From Bradyrhizobium diazoefficiens (GTDB lineage Bacteria > Pseudomonadota > Alphaproteobacteria > Rhizobiales > Xanthobacteraceae): a stretch of 64,000 nt of DNA. Location of the stretch: contig NZ_JAENXS010000002.1 of assembly GCF_016612535.1 (NCBI RefSeq), positions 2,480,001-2,544,000 of the forward strand. Direction: 5' to 3'. Below are positions 8,793 through 16,839 of the stretch, in pieces (position 1 is the first letter of the stretch; the number at the start of each line of letters is the position of its first letter). The notes beneath the pieces are model-generated. The model did no database searches and was not told the DNA's origin. It was given only the letters and a program-made list of their open reading frames with translations. Made by a program: the position numbers and the translations under genes.

Positions 8793-9770
8793 ATGATCTC
8801 ACCCACCCTCCCCGCCGAACTCAAAGCTGCGCTCGACGCCAGGCTGCAGGGCTTCTCCCGCACCGACGCTGCGCAGCGCTCGCAGAAAATCTCGACCAAT
8901 TATCGCTCCGGCGGCGGCTCCGGCACGATCAAGTCCGAAGCCGATGCGCTCGCCTATGCGCTGGCGCGCATGCCGGCCACCTACGCCGCCGTCGCCGCAA
9001 GCCTGAACGCGCTGACCGAGATGGCGCCGGATTTTGCCCCGGAAACGCTGCTCGACGTCGGCGCCGGCCCGGGCACTGCGAGCTGGGCCGCCGCGGAGGC
9101 CTTTCCGTCGCTGCAGGATTTCACCCTGCTCGATTCCAACGCCACGCTCAGCCGGCTGGCGCTCGAGCTCGCGCAGGACAGCTCGCGGCTGGCAGAGTGC
9201 CGCTATCTTCCGGGCGATGCCGGCAGCAACCTCGCCGAGGCCTCGCAAGCCGATCTCGTCGTCGCCAGCTACATCATCGGTGAGCTCAGTGAGAGCGATC
9301 AGCGCAAGCTCGCGGAGACGATGTGGGCGAAAGCGCGCCACGCGCTGGTCGTGATCGAGCCCGGCACGCCCGCCGGCTACGCGCGCATCCTCGCGCTGCG
9401 CCAACAGCTGATCGCGGCCGGCGCTTTCGTCGCCGCGCCCTGCCCGCACGAAAAGCCCTGTCCGCTCGCGGCTCCCGATTGGTGCCATTTCAACCAGCGC
9501 CTGCCGCGCTCGCAAGCGCACCGCCAGATCAAGGGTGCCGACGTGCCGTTCGAGGACGAGCGCTTCATCTACGTTGCCCTGACCCGCACGCCGCCCGCAG
9601 TCCGCGCCGCACGCGTGCTGGCGTCGCCCGATGTCGGCAAGGCCGAGATCACGGCGAAGCTTTGCACCGAGGACGGTGTTGCCATCACGAAGGTGCCGCG
9701 CCGAGATAAGGCCGCCTATGCAGACGCCCGGCGCTGGCGCTGGGGCGATGCCGTCATGTCCGAAAGTTAA
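8793..9770 (+). CDS. Rsm22-type small ribosomal subunit methyltransferase-like protein
   Basis: The 325-residue protein has an S-adenosylmethionine fold: LLDVGAGPGTASWAAAEAF is motif I (about residue 87), and LVVASYIIGELSE follows. The later CPHEKPCPL...DWCHFNQRLPR segment is the cysteine cluster typical of Rsm22, thought to hold an iron-sulfur cluster. Mitochondrial Rsm22/METTL17 supports small-subunit rRNA maturation; the role of bacterial homologues is less clear. The ATG at 8793 follows the intergenic hairpin directly. The family assignment is good; the reaction is inferred. Confidence 0.85.
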   Translation: MISPTLPAELKAALDARLQGFSRTDAAQRSQKISTNYRSGGGSGTIKSEADALAYALARMPATYAAVAASLNALTEMAPDFAPETLLDVGAGPGTASWAAAEAFPSLQDFTLLDSNATLSRLALELAQDSSRLAECRYLPGDAGSNLAEASQADLVVASYIIGELSESDQRKLAETMWAKARHALVVIEPGTPAGYARILALRQQLIAAGAFVAAPCPHEKPCPLAAPDWCHFNQRLPRSQAHRQIKGADVPFEDERFIYVALTRTPPAVRAARVLASPDVGKAEITAKLCTEDGVAITKVPRRDKAAYADARRWRWGDAVMSES

Positions 9771-9907
9771 CCTGATTACCTGCGTTTGCCTTGAACTCGG
9801 ATGGTTCCTGATCCGACCAAGCCTTACCTTCTCCTGCGCCGGGGCTCTCGCTCCGCGCCAATTTGGTCTAGGCTGCGCCCGCCTTCTTCTCCCTTCAGGA
9901 GTTCTCC

Positions 9908-10468
9908 ATGTCGACCGGCTGGATCGTTCTCGGCGTCATCGTCGTCCTCGTGTTCTTGGCCTTCAGCGCCTACAACCGGCTGGTGGCGTTGGGCCAACGC
10001 GTCGGCCAGGCCTTTGCCGACATCGACGTGCAGCTCAAGCAACGCCACGACCTGGTCCCGAACCTGGTCGAGACCGTGAAGGGCTATGCCTCGCACGAGC
10101 GCGGCACGCTCGACGACGTCGTCAAGGCGCGCAACTCGGCGATATCGGCGCAAGGGCCGGCGCAGGTGTCCGCCGCCGAGAATCAGCTCTCCGGCGCGCT
10201 CGGCCGGCTGATCGCGCTGTCGGAGGCCTATCCCGACCTCAAGGCCAACGCCAATTTCCAGCAGCTTGCGAGCGAGCTCTCCGACCTCGAGAACAAGATT
10301 GCGGCCAGCCGCCGCTTCTTCAACAGCGCGGTCCAGGAATACAACACCGGCATCCAGCAGATGCCCGCCGCGCTGTTCGCCGGCATGTTCGGCTTCACCA
10401 AGAAGGACTTCTTCGATCTCGGCGCGAGCCGCACCGAGGTCGAGGCGGCGCCCCAGGTGAAATTCTGA
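9908..10468 (+). CDS. LemA family membrane protein
   Basis: The 186-residue protein has one N-terminal membrane helix (STGWIVLGVIVVLVFLAFSAYN) and then the helical LemA domain: RVGQAFADIDVQLKQRHDLVPNLVETVKGY is the family's most conserved stretch. The start is preceded by CAGGAG. It is followed 32 bp later by an M48 metalloprotease gene, a pairing seen in many bacteria. The function of LemA proteins is not settled; membrane-associated quality control with the protease is a reasonable guess. Confidence 0.92.
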   Translation: MSTGWIVLGVIVVLVFLAFSAYNRLVALGQRVGQAFADIDVQLKQRHDLVPNLVETVKGYASHERGTLDDVVKARNSAISAQGPAQVSAAENQLSGALGRLIALSEAYPDLKANANFQQLASELSDLENKIAASRRFFNSAVQEYNTGIQQMPAALFAGMFGFTKKDFFDLGASRTEVEAAPQVKF

Positions 10469-10500
10469 TCTGAGCCGATAGGCCGGCAGGGCAACGCGTC

Positions 10501-11733
10501 ATGGCCGCGTATGGTCTCTACACGCACATCGCCTCGAACAAGTTTCGTTCGATGCTGCTGCTCGCCGGCCTGTTCGCGCTGGTCTACGTGCTGGTCTTTG
10601 CCGGCGCGCTGGTCGCCGAGGTCGTCACCAACGGCGACGGGACCGTCGCTTACTATTTGAGCCGTGCCTTCGCCGACCTGCTCAAGGCCGCGCCGGTCGC
10701 GACGCTTGCCGCGGTCGCCTGGATCGTCATCGCCTATTTCTTCCACCAGTCGATGATCGACGCGGTGACGGGCGGCCACGACGTCAGCCGGCAGGAGGAG
10801 CCGCGGCTCTACAATCTGCTGGAAAATCTCTGCATCTCGCGCGGCATCACCATGCCGAAGCTGAAGATCATGGACTCTCCGGCGCTGAACGCGTTCGCGA
10901 CCGGTCTGAACCCGCGGCAGTATGCGGTCACCGTCACCACGGGCCTCCTGAAGGCGCTGAACGACCAGGAAATCGAGGCGGTGCTGGGCCACGAGCTCAC
11001 CCACATCAAGAACGGCGACGTGCAGCTGATGGTCGTCGCCGTGATCATCGCCGGCGTGGTCGGCTTCTTCGGCGAACTGTTCTTCCGCCTGTTCACCAAT
11101 TTGAGCTGGAGCTCCGGCGGCTCGTGGCCGTCGGGCTCTTCCTCCTCGTCGCGGTCGTCCTCGTCGTCGAGCGACAGCAAGAGTTCCGGCGGCGGCGCAA
11201 TCGTCGTCATCATCATCGCCGTCGTGCTGATCGTGGTGGCCTGGCTGGTGTCGCAGGTGGTCAAGCTCGCACTGTCGCGCTCGCGCGAATACCTGGCGGA
11301 TGCGGGCTCGGTCGAGCTGACGAAAAACCCTGATGCCATGATCTCGGCGTTGCGCAAGATCGAAGGCCGCGGCGAATTGCCGGGCGCGACCTCCGCGGTG
11401 ATGGAGCTTTGTCTCGACAATCCGCGCGAAGGCTTTTCAGATCTGTTCGCGACCCACCCCTCGGTGCAGTCCCGCGTCGACGCGCTGGTCAAGTTCGCCG
11501 GCGGTCGTGATCCCGGTCCGCTGCCACCGCCCGCCGACGAAACAGAGCAGCCCGAGACGGAAGGGCCCGAGGCACAGGCCGACCAGCAGAACGCCCCGCC
11601 TCCACTGCCGAAGGGCCCGTGGAACGATGCTGGCAGCCGGGCAAGCCCACCACCCGTGCCAGCGCCGAGCCCTACCGGAACTGCGGCGGGCAACCCGCTG
11701 GGAAATCCTATCGGACCCTGGGGCCGCCGCTAA
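10501..11733 (+). CDS. M48 family zinc metalloprotease, membrane-bound (HtpX-like)
   Basis: The 410-residue protein has two N-terminal membrane helices (about residues 19-42 and 58-82), the zinc site HELTH in EAVLGHELTHIKNGD (about residue 165), the downstream Glu-containing segment SREYLADAGSVELT, and two more hydrophobic stretches around a Ser-rich loop (SSGGSWPSGSSSSSRSSSSS region, residues 200-230). The last 70 residues are Pro-rich and probably disordered. Together with LemA it likely degrades or processes membrane proteins. The Ser-rich loop and the Pro-rich tail are longer than in HtpX. Confidence 0.9.
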   Translation: MAAYGLYTHIASNKFRSMLLLAGLFALVYVLVFAGALVAEVVTNGDGTVAYYLSRAFADLLKAAPVATLAAVAWIVIAYFFHQSMIDAVTGGHDVSRQEEPRLYNLLENLCISRGITMPKLKIMDSPALNAFATGLNPRQYAVTVTTGLLKALNDQEIEAVLGHELTHIKNGDVQLMVVAVIIAGVVGFFGELFFRLFTNLSWSSGGSWPSGSSSSSRSSSSSSDSKSSGGGAIVVIIIAVVLIVVAWLVSQVVKLALSRSREYLADAGSVELTKNPDAMISALRKIEGRGELPGATSAVMELCLDNPREGFSDLFATHPSVQSRVDALVKFAGGRDPGPLPPPADETEQPETEGPEAQADQQNAPPPLPKGPWNDAGSRASPPPVPAPSPTGTAAGNPLGNPIGPWGRR

Positions 11734-11861
11734 GCGTGCGATTCCGCCGCGCCCTGTGGCTGGCTTCGTAGCGATTGGGAAAAACTCCGGGAATTGCCGC
11801 AACCGTGGTCCAAGGAATTGAATTCTCCCTTGTTTCTGCCATGTTCGCGCCCAACAGCAGA

Positions 11862-11891
11862 CTTGGGACAATCCTTGGGACATCCTTGGGA
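11862..11891 (+). promoter_or_regulatory. Three direct CTTGGGA repeats upstream of the ParA-like genes
   Basis: CTTGGGA occurs at 11862-11868, 11874-11880 and 11885-11891, so the units repeat every 11-12 bases, about one helical turn. They lie 60-90 bp before the start of the first ParA-like gene. This suggests an operator or a short iteron-like binding array, but no known regulator matches it in my memory. Confidence 0.4.
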
Positions 11892-11951
11892 TATCGATTT
11901 GGGGCCCGGCCGATTGCAGCCTGCAATCGGAGGGCGCGTTAGGGGACAGCA

Positions 11952-12704
11952 ATGGCAAAGCCGGCAGTGGTTGTGGTGGGCGCGGACAAGGGCGGGGTCG
12001 GCAAGACCACGGTATCGCGCACCCTGCTCGATTATTTTTCCGCCAACAATGTGCCGACGCGCGCCTTCGATACGGAGTCGCCGCGCGGAACGCTGAAGCG
12101 CTTCCACCCTGACATCACCGAGATCGTCGACATGACGACGACCTCTGATCAGATGAAGATCTTCGATACGCTCAATGCGACAAGCCCGTCGGTCACCGTG
12201 ATCGATGTCCGCGCCGGCCTGCTCTCGCCGGCTCTGGCCTCGCTGCGCGACATTGGTTTCCTCGACGCCGCCAAAGCCGGCCAGATCACCTTCGCGGTGT
12301 TCCACATCCTCGGACCCTCGATCGCCTCGCTGGACGAGATCGCCGAGACGGCGGGTTTCATGACCGGCGCAAAATATTTCCTGGTGAAGAACTTCATCAA
12401 CGACACCCAGTTCTTCCAGTGGGACCAGGCGACCTATAATTCCTACTTCCACCGCATCAAGGATGCGACCGAGCTGACCATCCCCAAGCTCAACGAAATG
12501 GCTTATGAGCAGGTCGAGGTGTCCTCCGTTCCGTTCCTGAAATTCGTCGCCAACAAGGGCATCAACGACGAAGCCGCGAACTATTCGTTCGTGCTGCGCG
12601 GTTATGTCCGGCACTGGCTGGCAAACGTCTGGAGCGAGTTCGACCGCATCCACCTGACCGACATCGTCGGCTCCAAGCCCAGCGGCCGCAGCAGCGAAAA
12701 ATAG
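11952..12704 (+). CDS. ParA/MinD-like ATPase (orphan, first of a pair)
   Basis: The 250-residue protein starts MAKPAVVVVGADKGGVGKTT, where KGGVGKTT is the deviant Walker A of ParA/MinD ATPases with its signature lysine. VTVIDVRAGL near residue 83 could be the Walker B segment. The rest is not typical of ParA, MinD or CobQ, and the usual DxxP switch is not clear. No parB-like partner is adjacent. It is followed 62 bp later by a second, more degenerate ATPase. It may position a cell component or act in signalling; the cargo is unknown. Fold assignment is good, role is not. Confidence 0.75.
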   Translation: MAKPAVVVVGADKGGVGKTTVSRTLLDYFSANNVPTRAFDTESPRGTLKRFHPDITEIVDMTTTSDQMKIFDTLNATSPSVTVIDVRAGLLSPALASLRDIGFLDAAKAGQITFAVFHILGPSIASLDEIAETAGFMTGAKYFLVKNFINDTQFFQWDQATYNSYFHRIKDATELTIPKLNEMAYEQVEVSSVPFLKFVANKGINDEAANYSFVLRGYVRHWLANVWSEFDRIHLTDIVGSKPSGRSSEK

Positions 12705-12766
12705 TTGCAGAGTATGGGCGGATACGGCTGGATTGGGCGGTGAGTTCGCTCAGATAATAGCCCGTG

Positions 12767-13435
12767 ATGCCCGCAACGCCCCTCTACATCATCTGCTCGC
12801 CCCGCCCGCAGGTCGGCAAGACGCTGCTGGCGCGACTATTGAGCGAATTTCTGCTGCTCAAGAACGGCAACGTGACGGCGTTCGACGTCAATCTGAAGGA
12901 GCCGTCGCTGCTCGATTATCTGCCGAAGATCACGGAAACGGCCGACGTGATCGACACCTACGGCAAGATGCAGCTGATGGACCGCGTCATCGTCGATGAC
13001 GGGCTTGCCAAGGTGATCGACCTCGGCTTCCACGCCTTCGACGAATTCTTCAAGATGACCGACGAGATCGGCCTGCTCAAGGAAGCGGCGCGCCGGCATG
13101 TCGCACCACAGATCCTGTTCGTTGCCGATAGCGACCGCGTCTCGGCCCGCGCCCATGAGATGCTGCGTCAGCAGATCCCGCGAATGAACCTGATCACCGT
13201 CGACAATGAGTTCATTATCCGCGGCGAGCTGCCGCCCGCGATGGCCGGCGGCCGGCTGCTCCGCCTGCCGGCGCTCCCCGGCTTCCTCAAGACCTATATC
13301 GACCGGCTGAACTTCTCCTTCACAGGCTATCTGCGCCAGGAGAAGGACTCCTCGACCGAGCTGCACCAGTGGACCCGGCGGAATTACCTCGCCTTCCGCG
13401 AGCTGGAGCTAAGCCTGATCCTGCAGCGGTCCTAG
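12767..13435 (+). CDS. ParA/MinD-like ATPase, degenerate (second of a pair)
   Basis: The 222-residue protein begins MPATPLYIICSPRPQVGKTL. PQVGKTLLARL is a P-loop, but the signature lysine of the deviant Walker A is absent, replaced by SPRPQVGKT. The N-terminal third aligns loosely with the gene before it: a strand, a P-loop, then a DVN/DTE pair after the second strand. Beyond that it resembles nothing I recognise. A GTG three bases upstream is an alternative start. It is likely co-transcribed with its neighbour and may be a non-canonical partner that binds rather than drives. Confidence 0.6.
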   Translation: MPATPLYIICSPRPQVGKTLLARLLSEFLLLKNGNVTAFDVNLKEPSLLDYLPKITETADVIDTYGKMQLMDRVIVDDGLAKVIDLGFHAFDEFFKMTDEIGLLKEAARRHVAPQILFVADSDRVSARAHEMLRQQIPRMNLITVDNEFIIRGELPPAMAGGRLLRLPALPGFLKTYIDRLNFSFTGYLRQEKDSSTELHQWTRRNYLAFRELELSLILQRS

Positions 13436-13448
13436 GCAATAATTTTAC

Positions 13449-13473
13449 CCGGATAATATTGACTGTGATCCGG
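13449..13473. promoter_or_regulatory. CCGGAT-N13-ATCCGG inverted repeat before the GIY-YIG gene
   Basis: Perfect six-base arms CCGGAT (13449-13454) and ATCCGG (13468-13473) flank 13 bases with the AT-rich AATATT. It sits between the ATPase gene's stop and the GIY-YIG gene, 50 bp before the start. The shape fits a dimeric regulator site; the regulator is unknown. Confidence 0.35.
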
Positions 13474-13522
13474 ATTGGGCTTATGGGGGGCAACCATCAA
13501 CGTCCTCGGCAAGGCCCCACCC

Positions 13523-13855
13523 GTGAACATCGACCGGAAAGCAGCCGTCGCCGCCTACAAGGAGCGGAAGTCCATTGCAGGGATCTACGTCGTCCGCTGC
13601 GCGGCGTCGGGCGAGGTCTGGGTCGGCCAGGCCCCGAACCTCGCGACGATCCAGAATCGCACGTGGTTCACCCTGCGTCAGGGCAGCCATCCCTGCCGCA
13701 GCCTTCAGGCCGCCTGGAACGCGCATGGCGAGGCCGGCCTGACATTTGGCGAATGCGAGCGTCTGGAGGAGGAAGAGACAGACTACGTCCGGAATGCGCT
13801 GCTCAAAGAGCGCATGCTGCACTGGCAGGCGGAGTTGAAAGCCGAGGCGATCTGA
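13523..13855 (+). CDS. GIY-YIG domain protein
   Basis: From the GTG at 13523 the protein is 110 residues and begins MNIDRKAAVAAYKERK. The GIY element is AGIYVVRCAASGEVWVGQA, where WVG stands for YIG, followed by the Arg of QNRTWFTLRQG. Short proteins of this kind are common in alphaproteobacteria and are annotated as GIY-YIG nucleases. The distal catalytic Glu/Asn positions of the domain are not obvious, so nuclease activity is uncertain. An upstream TTG at 13475 would extend the reading frame, but the extension overlaps the inverted repeat region and lacks a good ribosome site. Confidence 0.7.
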   Translation: MNIDRKAAVAAYKERKSIAGIYVVRCAASGEVWVGQAPNLATIQNRTWFTLRQGSHPCRSLQAAWNAHGEAGLTFGECERLEEEETDYVRNALLKERMLHWQAELKAEAI

Positions 13856-13874
13856 CGATCGCCGCAGCGACCTC

Positions 13875-14414
13875 TCAGTGCCCCTCGAAGGTCATCAGCG
13901 TGCGCACCGGCACGTCCATGGCGCGCAGCTTGGCGGCGCCGCCGAGTTCGGGCAGATCGATGATGAAGCAGGCGGCGACAACATTGGCGCCGATCTGGCG
14001 CAGCAGTTTTACCGCGCCTTCAGCAGTGCCGCCGGTAGCGATGAGATCGTCGACCAGGATGACGCGCTCGCCGGGCGAGATGGCGTCGACATGCATCTCC
14101 ATCTCGTCGATGCCGTATTCGAGAGAGTAAGCGATGCGCACGGTGGTGTGCGGCAGTTTGCCTTTCTTGCGGATCGGCACGAAGCCGGCCGAGAGCTGAT
14201 GCGCCACCGCACCGCCGATGATGAACCCGCGTGCTTCCATGCCGGCGACCTTGTCGATCTTGTTGCCGGCCCAGGGATTGACGAGCTCGTCGACCGCGCG
14301 ACGGAACGCGCGCGCGTCCGCGAGCAACGTCGTGATGTCGCGGAACATGATCCCCGGCTTGGGATAGTCGGAAATGGTGCGCACGCTCGCCTTCAGATCG
14401 TGGTCAAAAGTCAT
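13875..14414 (-). CDS. apt: Adenine phosphoribosyltransferase
   Basis: The 179-residue purine salvage enzyme converts adenine and PRPP to AMP. The PRPP-binding motif is [14 protein letters not shown] (about residues 118-131). The N-terminal [15 protein letters not shown] and the [15 protein letters not shown] segment are typical of Apt. The start has GAGAGGC upstream and lies 9 bp after the trpE(G) stop, so apt is probably transcribed with trpE(G) and downstream of the tryptophan attenuator. Confidence 0.97.
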   Translation of the reverse strand: MTFDHDLKASVRTISDYPKPGIMFRDITTLLADARAFRRAVDELVNPWAGNKIDKVAGMEARGFIIGGAVAHQLSAGFVPIRKKGKLPHTTVRIAYSLEYGIDEMEMHVDAISPGERVILVDDLIATGGTAEGAVKLLRQIGANVVAACFIIDLPELGGAAKLRAMDVPVRTLMTFEGH

Positions 14415-14423
14415 CAGTGCCTC

Positions 14424-16589
14424 TCAATTGACCGGCGGATCCAGCCGGAACGCATTCTCGACAATACGTAATCCCACCTCGTTGCCGAGTGACATCAGCG
14501 ATTCCGGATGGAATTGCACGCCGGCAACCGGGAGGGTCTTGTGCTCCAGCGCCATGGCGACGCCGTCTTCGGTACTGGCGGTGACATTGAGCACCTCCGG
14601 CATGCTGTCGCGCTCGACATAGAGCGAATGATATCGGCCGATGACGATTTCGTTCGGCAGATTGCCCATCAACCGCCCGCCGCGCACCTGCACCCGCGAG
14701 GGCCGGCCGTGGGCGGGATGGGTGAGCTGGCCGAGCTCGCCGCCGAAATATTCGCCGATCGCCTGCAGGCCGAGGCAGACGCCGAACACCGGCAGCTTGT
14801 TCTCCAGCGCCGCGTCGATGGTCTTCTTGATTCCGAAGTCTTCGGGCCTACCGGGACCGGGCGACAGCACGAGTAAATCCCACCTCTTCTGCTTGAGCAT
14901 GTCGAGGGCATGCACATAGCGAACCACGGTGACGCTGGCGCCGACCTGGCGGAAATAGTCGGCGAGCATATGGACGAAGCTGTCGTCGTGGTCGATCAGC
15001 AGCACGCGCTTGCCCGACCCGGTGGCGTCGGGCGCAAACGCCGACAGCGGCTTCGGTGGATCGCCGCGCAGGGCCTGGAACAGGGCTGCGGCTTTGACCT
15101 GGCATTCGCGGTCTTCCGCGGCGGGATCTGAATCAAAAAGACAGGTGGCGCCGACGCGAACCTCGGCGAGGCCGTCTTTCATGCGGATGGTGCGGATGGT
15201 GAGACCGGTGTTAATGCTGCCATCAAAGTTCACCGCGCCGATCGCGCCGGCATACCAGCGCCGCGGCGAGCGCTCGTGGTCCTCGACGAACTGCATCGCC
15301 CAGAGCTTTGGCGCACCGGTCACGGTGACGGCCCACGCATGAGTGAGGAAGGCGTCGAGCGCGTCGAAGCCGGGACGCAGCATGCCCTCGACATGGTCGA
15401 CGGTGTGAAACAGCTTCGAGTAGGTCTCGATCTGCCGTCTTGCCAGCACCTTGATCGTGCCGGGGACGCAGACGCGGGCCTTGTCGTTGCGATCGACGTC
15501 GGTGCACATGTTCAGCTCGAACTCGTCCTTCTCAGAGTTCAGGAGCTGGCGGATCTGCTCGGCATCGCCGATCGCATCGGTGCCGCGCGCGATGGTGCCT
15601 GATATCGGGCAGGTCTCGACGCGGCGGCCATCTGAGCGCACGAACATTTCCGGCGAGGCCGAGACGAGGAATTCGCCGTCACCGAGATTCATCAGCGCGC
15701 CATAAGGCGACGGGTTGATGACGCAGAGCCGCTGAAACACTTCCGCCGGTGAACGTTCGCAGGGCTCGGCGAAGAGCTGCCCCGGCACCGCCTCGAACAG
15801 GTCGCCGCGCGCGAAGGCTGCGCGTGCGGTCTCGACGGTGGCCTGATATTCGCCCGGCGCGTGATCGGCAAAACCCTGGCGCGATGTCTTCAGATACGGG
15901 CTCTCGGCCGTCTCATGCGGCAAGCCTAAGGTCGTCTTGCCCTTCCACGCGAAATCGTATGTGAGCACCACACCGCGGGCGGTGGCGCGGTCATAGGCCA
16001 ACAGGCGATCGGGGATGTAAAGCACGATGTCGCGCTGGTCATTTTCGCGCGGACGCTTCTGCACGAGGTCCTCGATCTGGAACACGAGGTCGTAGGCGAA
16101 AGCGCCGAACAGGCCGAGCAGCCCGTCGTCATTGGCGGAGAACGCGGCGACGAGATCGCGCACCAATGACATTACGCTGGCGCGGCGCGTGCGCTGGTCT
16201 TCCTCGATCGGCGCATCGCCGCGGATGATGTGACCGGCAAGACGCGAAGCGGTTTTCTCGGAGATCACGACGCAGGGCTCGCGCAGGACGTCAGTGAGGA
16301 AGGCGATCAGCACCTGCCCGCGCTCGTTGAGCGCTTCCAGCTTGAAATTGATGCCTGTTGTCTCGAGCTTGAGCGGCGGATCGGAGAAGCCGAGGTCGAA
16401 GCTCTCGTAACGGCCGGGTACGGTCGTGCCCGAGGACAGCACCACGCCGCGGCGGCGATCGAGCAGATTGACGAGATCGTCGAGCCGGTTGGCGCCGCCG
16501 GTAAACTGCTCCGCCACGCGCGTGATCGCGAGACCGCCGCGTGTGACGTAATCGCTTCTGGCCGGGAGGGCAAAGACTGTCCTGTTCAT
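14424..16589 (-). CDS. trpE(G): Anthranilate synthase, fused TrpE and TrpG
   Basis: This 721-residue fusion makes anthranilate from chorismate and glutamine, the first step to tryptophan. Residues 1 to about 510 are the TrpE chorismate domain, with GAVNFDGSINTGLTIRT and the ELNMCTDVDRND segment. From KRVLLIDHDDSFVHMLADYF (about residue 525) comes the glutamine amidotransferase domain, with the nucleophile in VFGVCLGLQAIGEYFGG (about residue 605) and the His-Glu pair in QFHPESL near residue 697. The fused form is usual in Rhizobiales. Upstream lies a leader peptide with two Trp codons and competing hairpins, so it is regulated by attenuation. Confidence 0.97.
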   Translation of the reverse strand: MNRTVFALPARSDYVTRGGLAITRVAEQFTGGANRLDDLVNLLDRRRGVVLSSGTTVPGRYESFDLGFSDPPLKLETTGINFKLEALNERGQVLIAFLTDVLREPCVVISEKTASRLAGHIIRGDAPIEEDQRTRRASVMSLVRDLVAAFSANDDGLLGLFGAFAYDLVFQIEDLVQKRPRENDQRDIVLYIPDRLLAYDRATARGVVLTYDFAWKGKTTLGLPHETAESPYLKTSRQGFADHAPGEYQATVETARAAFARGDLFEAVPGQLFAEPCERSPAEVFQRLCVINPSPYGALMNLGDGEFLVSASPEMFVRSDGRRVETCPISGTIARGTDAIGDAEQIRQLLNSEKDEFELNMCTDVDRNDKARVCVPGTIKVLARRQIETYSKLFHTVDHVEGMLRPGFDALDAFLTHAWAVTVTGAPKLWAMQFVEDHERSPRRWYAGAIGAVNFDGSINTGLTIRTIRMKDGLAEVRVGATCLFDSDPAAEDRECQVKAAALFQALRGDPPKPLSAFAPDATGSGKRVLLIDHDDSFVHMLADYFRQVGASVTVVRYVHALDMLKQKRWDLLVLSPGPGRPEDFGIKKTIDAALENKLPVFGVCLGLQAIGEYFGGELGQLTHPAHGRPSRVQVRGGRLMGNLPNEIVIGRYHSLYVERDSMPEVLNVTASTEDGVAMALEHKTLPVAGVQFHPESLMSLGNEVGLRIVENAFRLDPPVN

Positions 16590-16641
16590 GTGGTCCTCTT
16601 ACGAAACTTGCCGAGGGAACGCCACACAGGACAAACGATCA

Positions 16642-16665
16642 GGCCGCCGCGCTGTGCTGGCGACC
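16642..16665 (-). terminator. Putative attenuator terminator of the trp leader
   Basis: On the minus strand GGTCGCC (16665-16659) can pair with GGCGGCC (16648-16642) in a 7-bp stem with one G-U, followed by TGATCGTTTGT. It lies between the leader peptide and trpE(G), where the attenuator is expected. The T-tract is weak. Confidence 0.5.
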
Positions 16666-16698
16666 TTCGACGATTTTGGGAATAGAAATCGCACCGGC

Positions 16699-16714
16699 CA
16701 CCTCTTAGGAGGTG
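16699..16714 (-). promoter_or_regulatory. Leader hairpin overlapping the trpL stop codon
   Basis: CACCTC-CTAA-GAGGTG is a perfect 6-bp stem whose loop holds the TAA stop of the leader peptide. A ribosome stalled on the two Trp codons just upstream would block or free this stem. A longer alternative pairing CGCACC/GGTGCG surrounds it. This is the arrangement expected of an attenuator switch. Confidence 0.6.
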
Positions 16715-16752
16715 CGCCACCAAAGACGGGCTGGGCGGACGGCGATGCTCAT
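16705..16752 (-). CDS. trpL: trp operon leader peptide with tandem Trp codons
   Basis: A 15-residue reading frame, MSIAVRPARLWWRTS, lies 115 bp upstream of trpE(G) on the same strand. The two adjacent TGG codons near its end and the hairpin over its stop are the marks of a tryptophan attenuation leader. In Sinorhizobium the equivalent peptide precedes trpE(G) and its RNA also acts in trans (established knowledge); whether that holds here is inference. An in-frame ATG 18 bases upstream would add six residues. A possible -35 element TTGACT is at 16831-16836. Confidence 0.8.
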   Translation of the reverse strand: MSIAVRPARLWWRTS

Positions 16753-16839
16753 GGGCGGGATACTCACCATGGCGCGGGGACGGCGTCAAGCGGCCAGACC
16801 ATCCTTGACGACCAAAATGGTACAGGGACAAGTCAAGTA

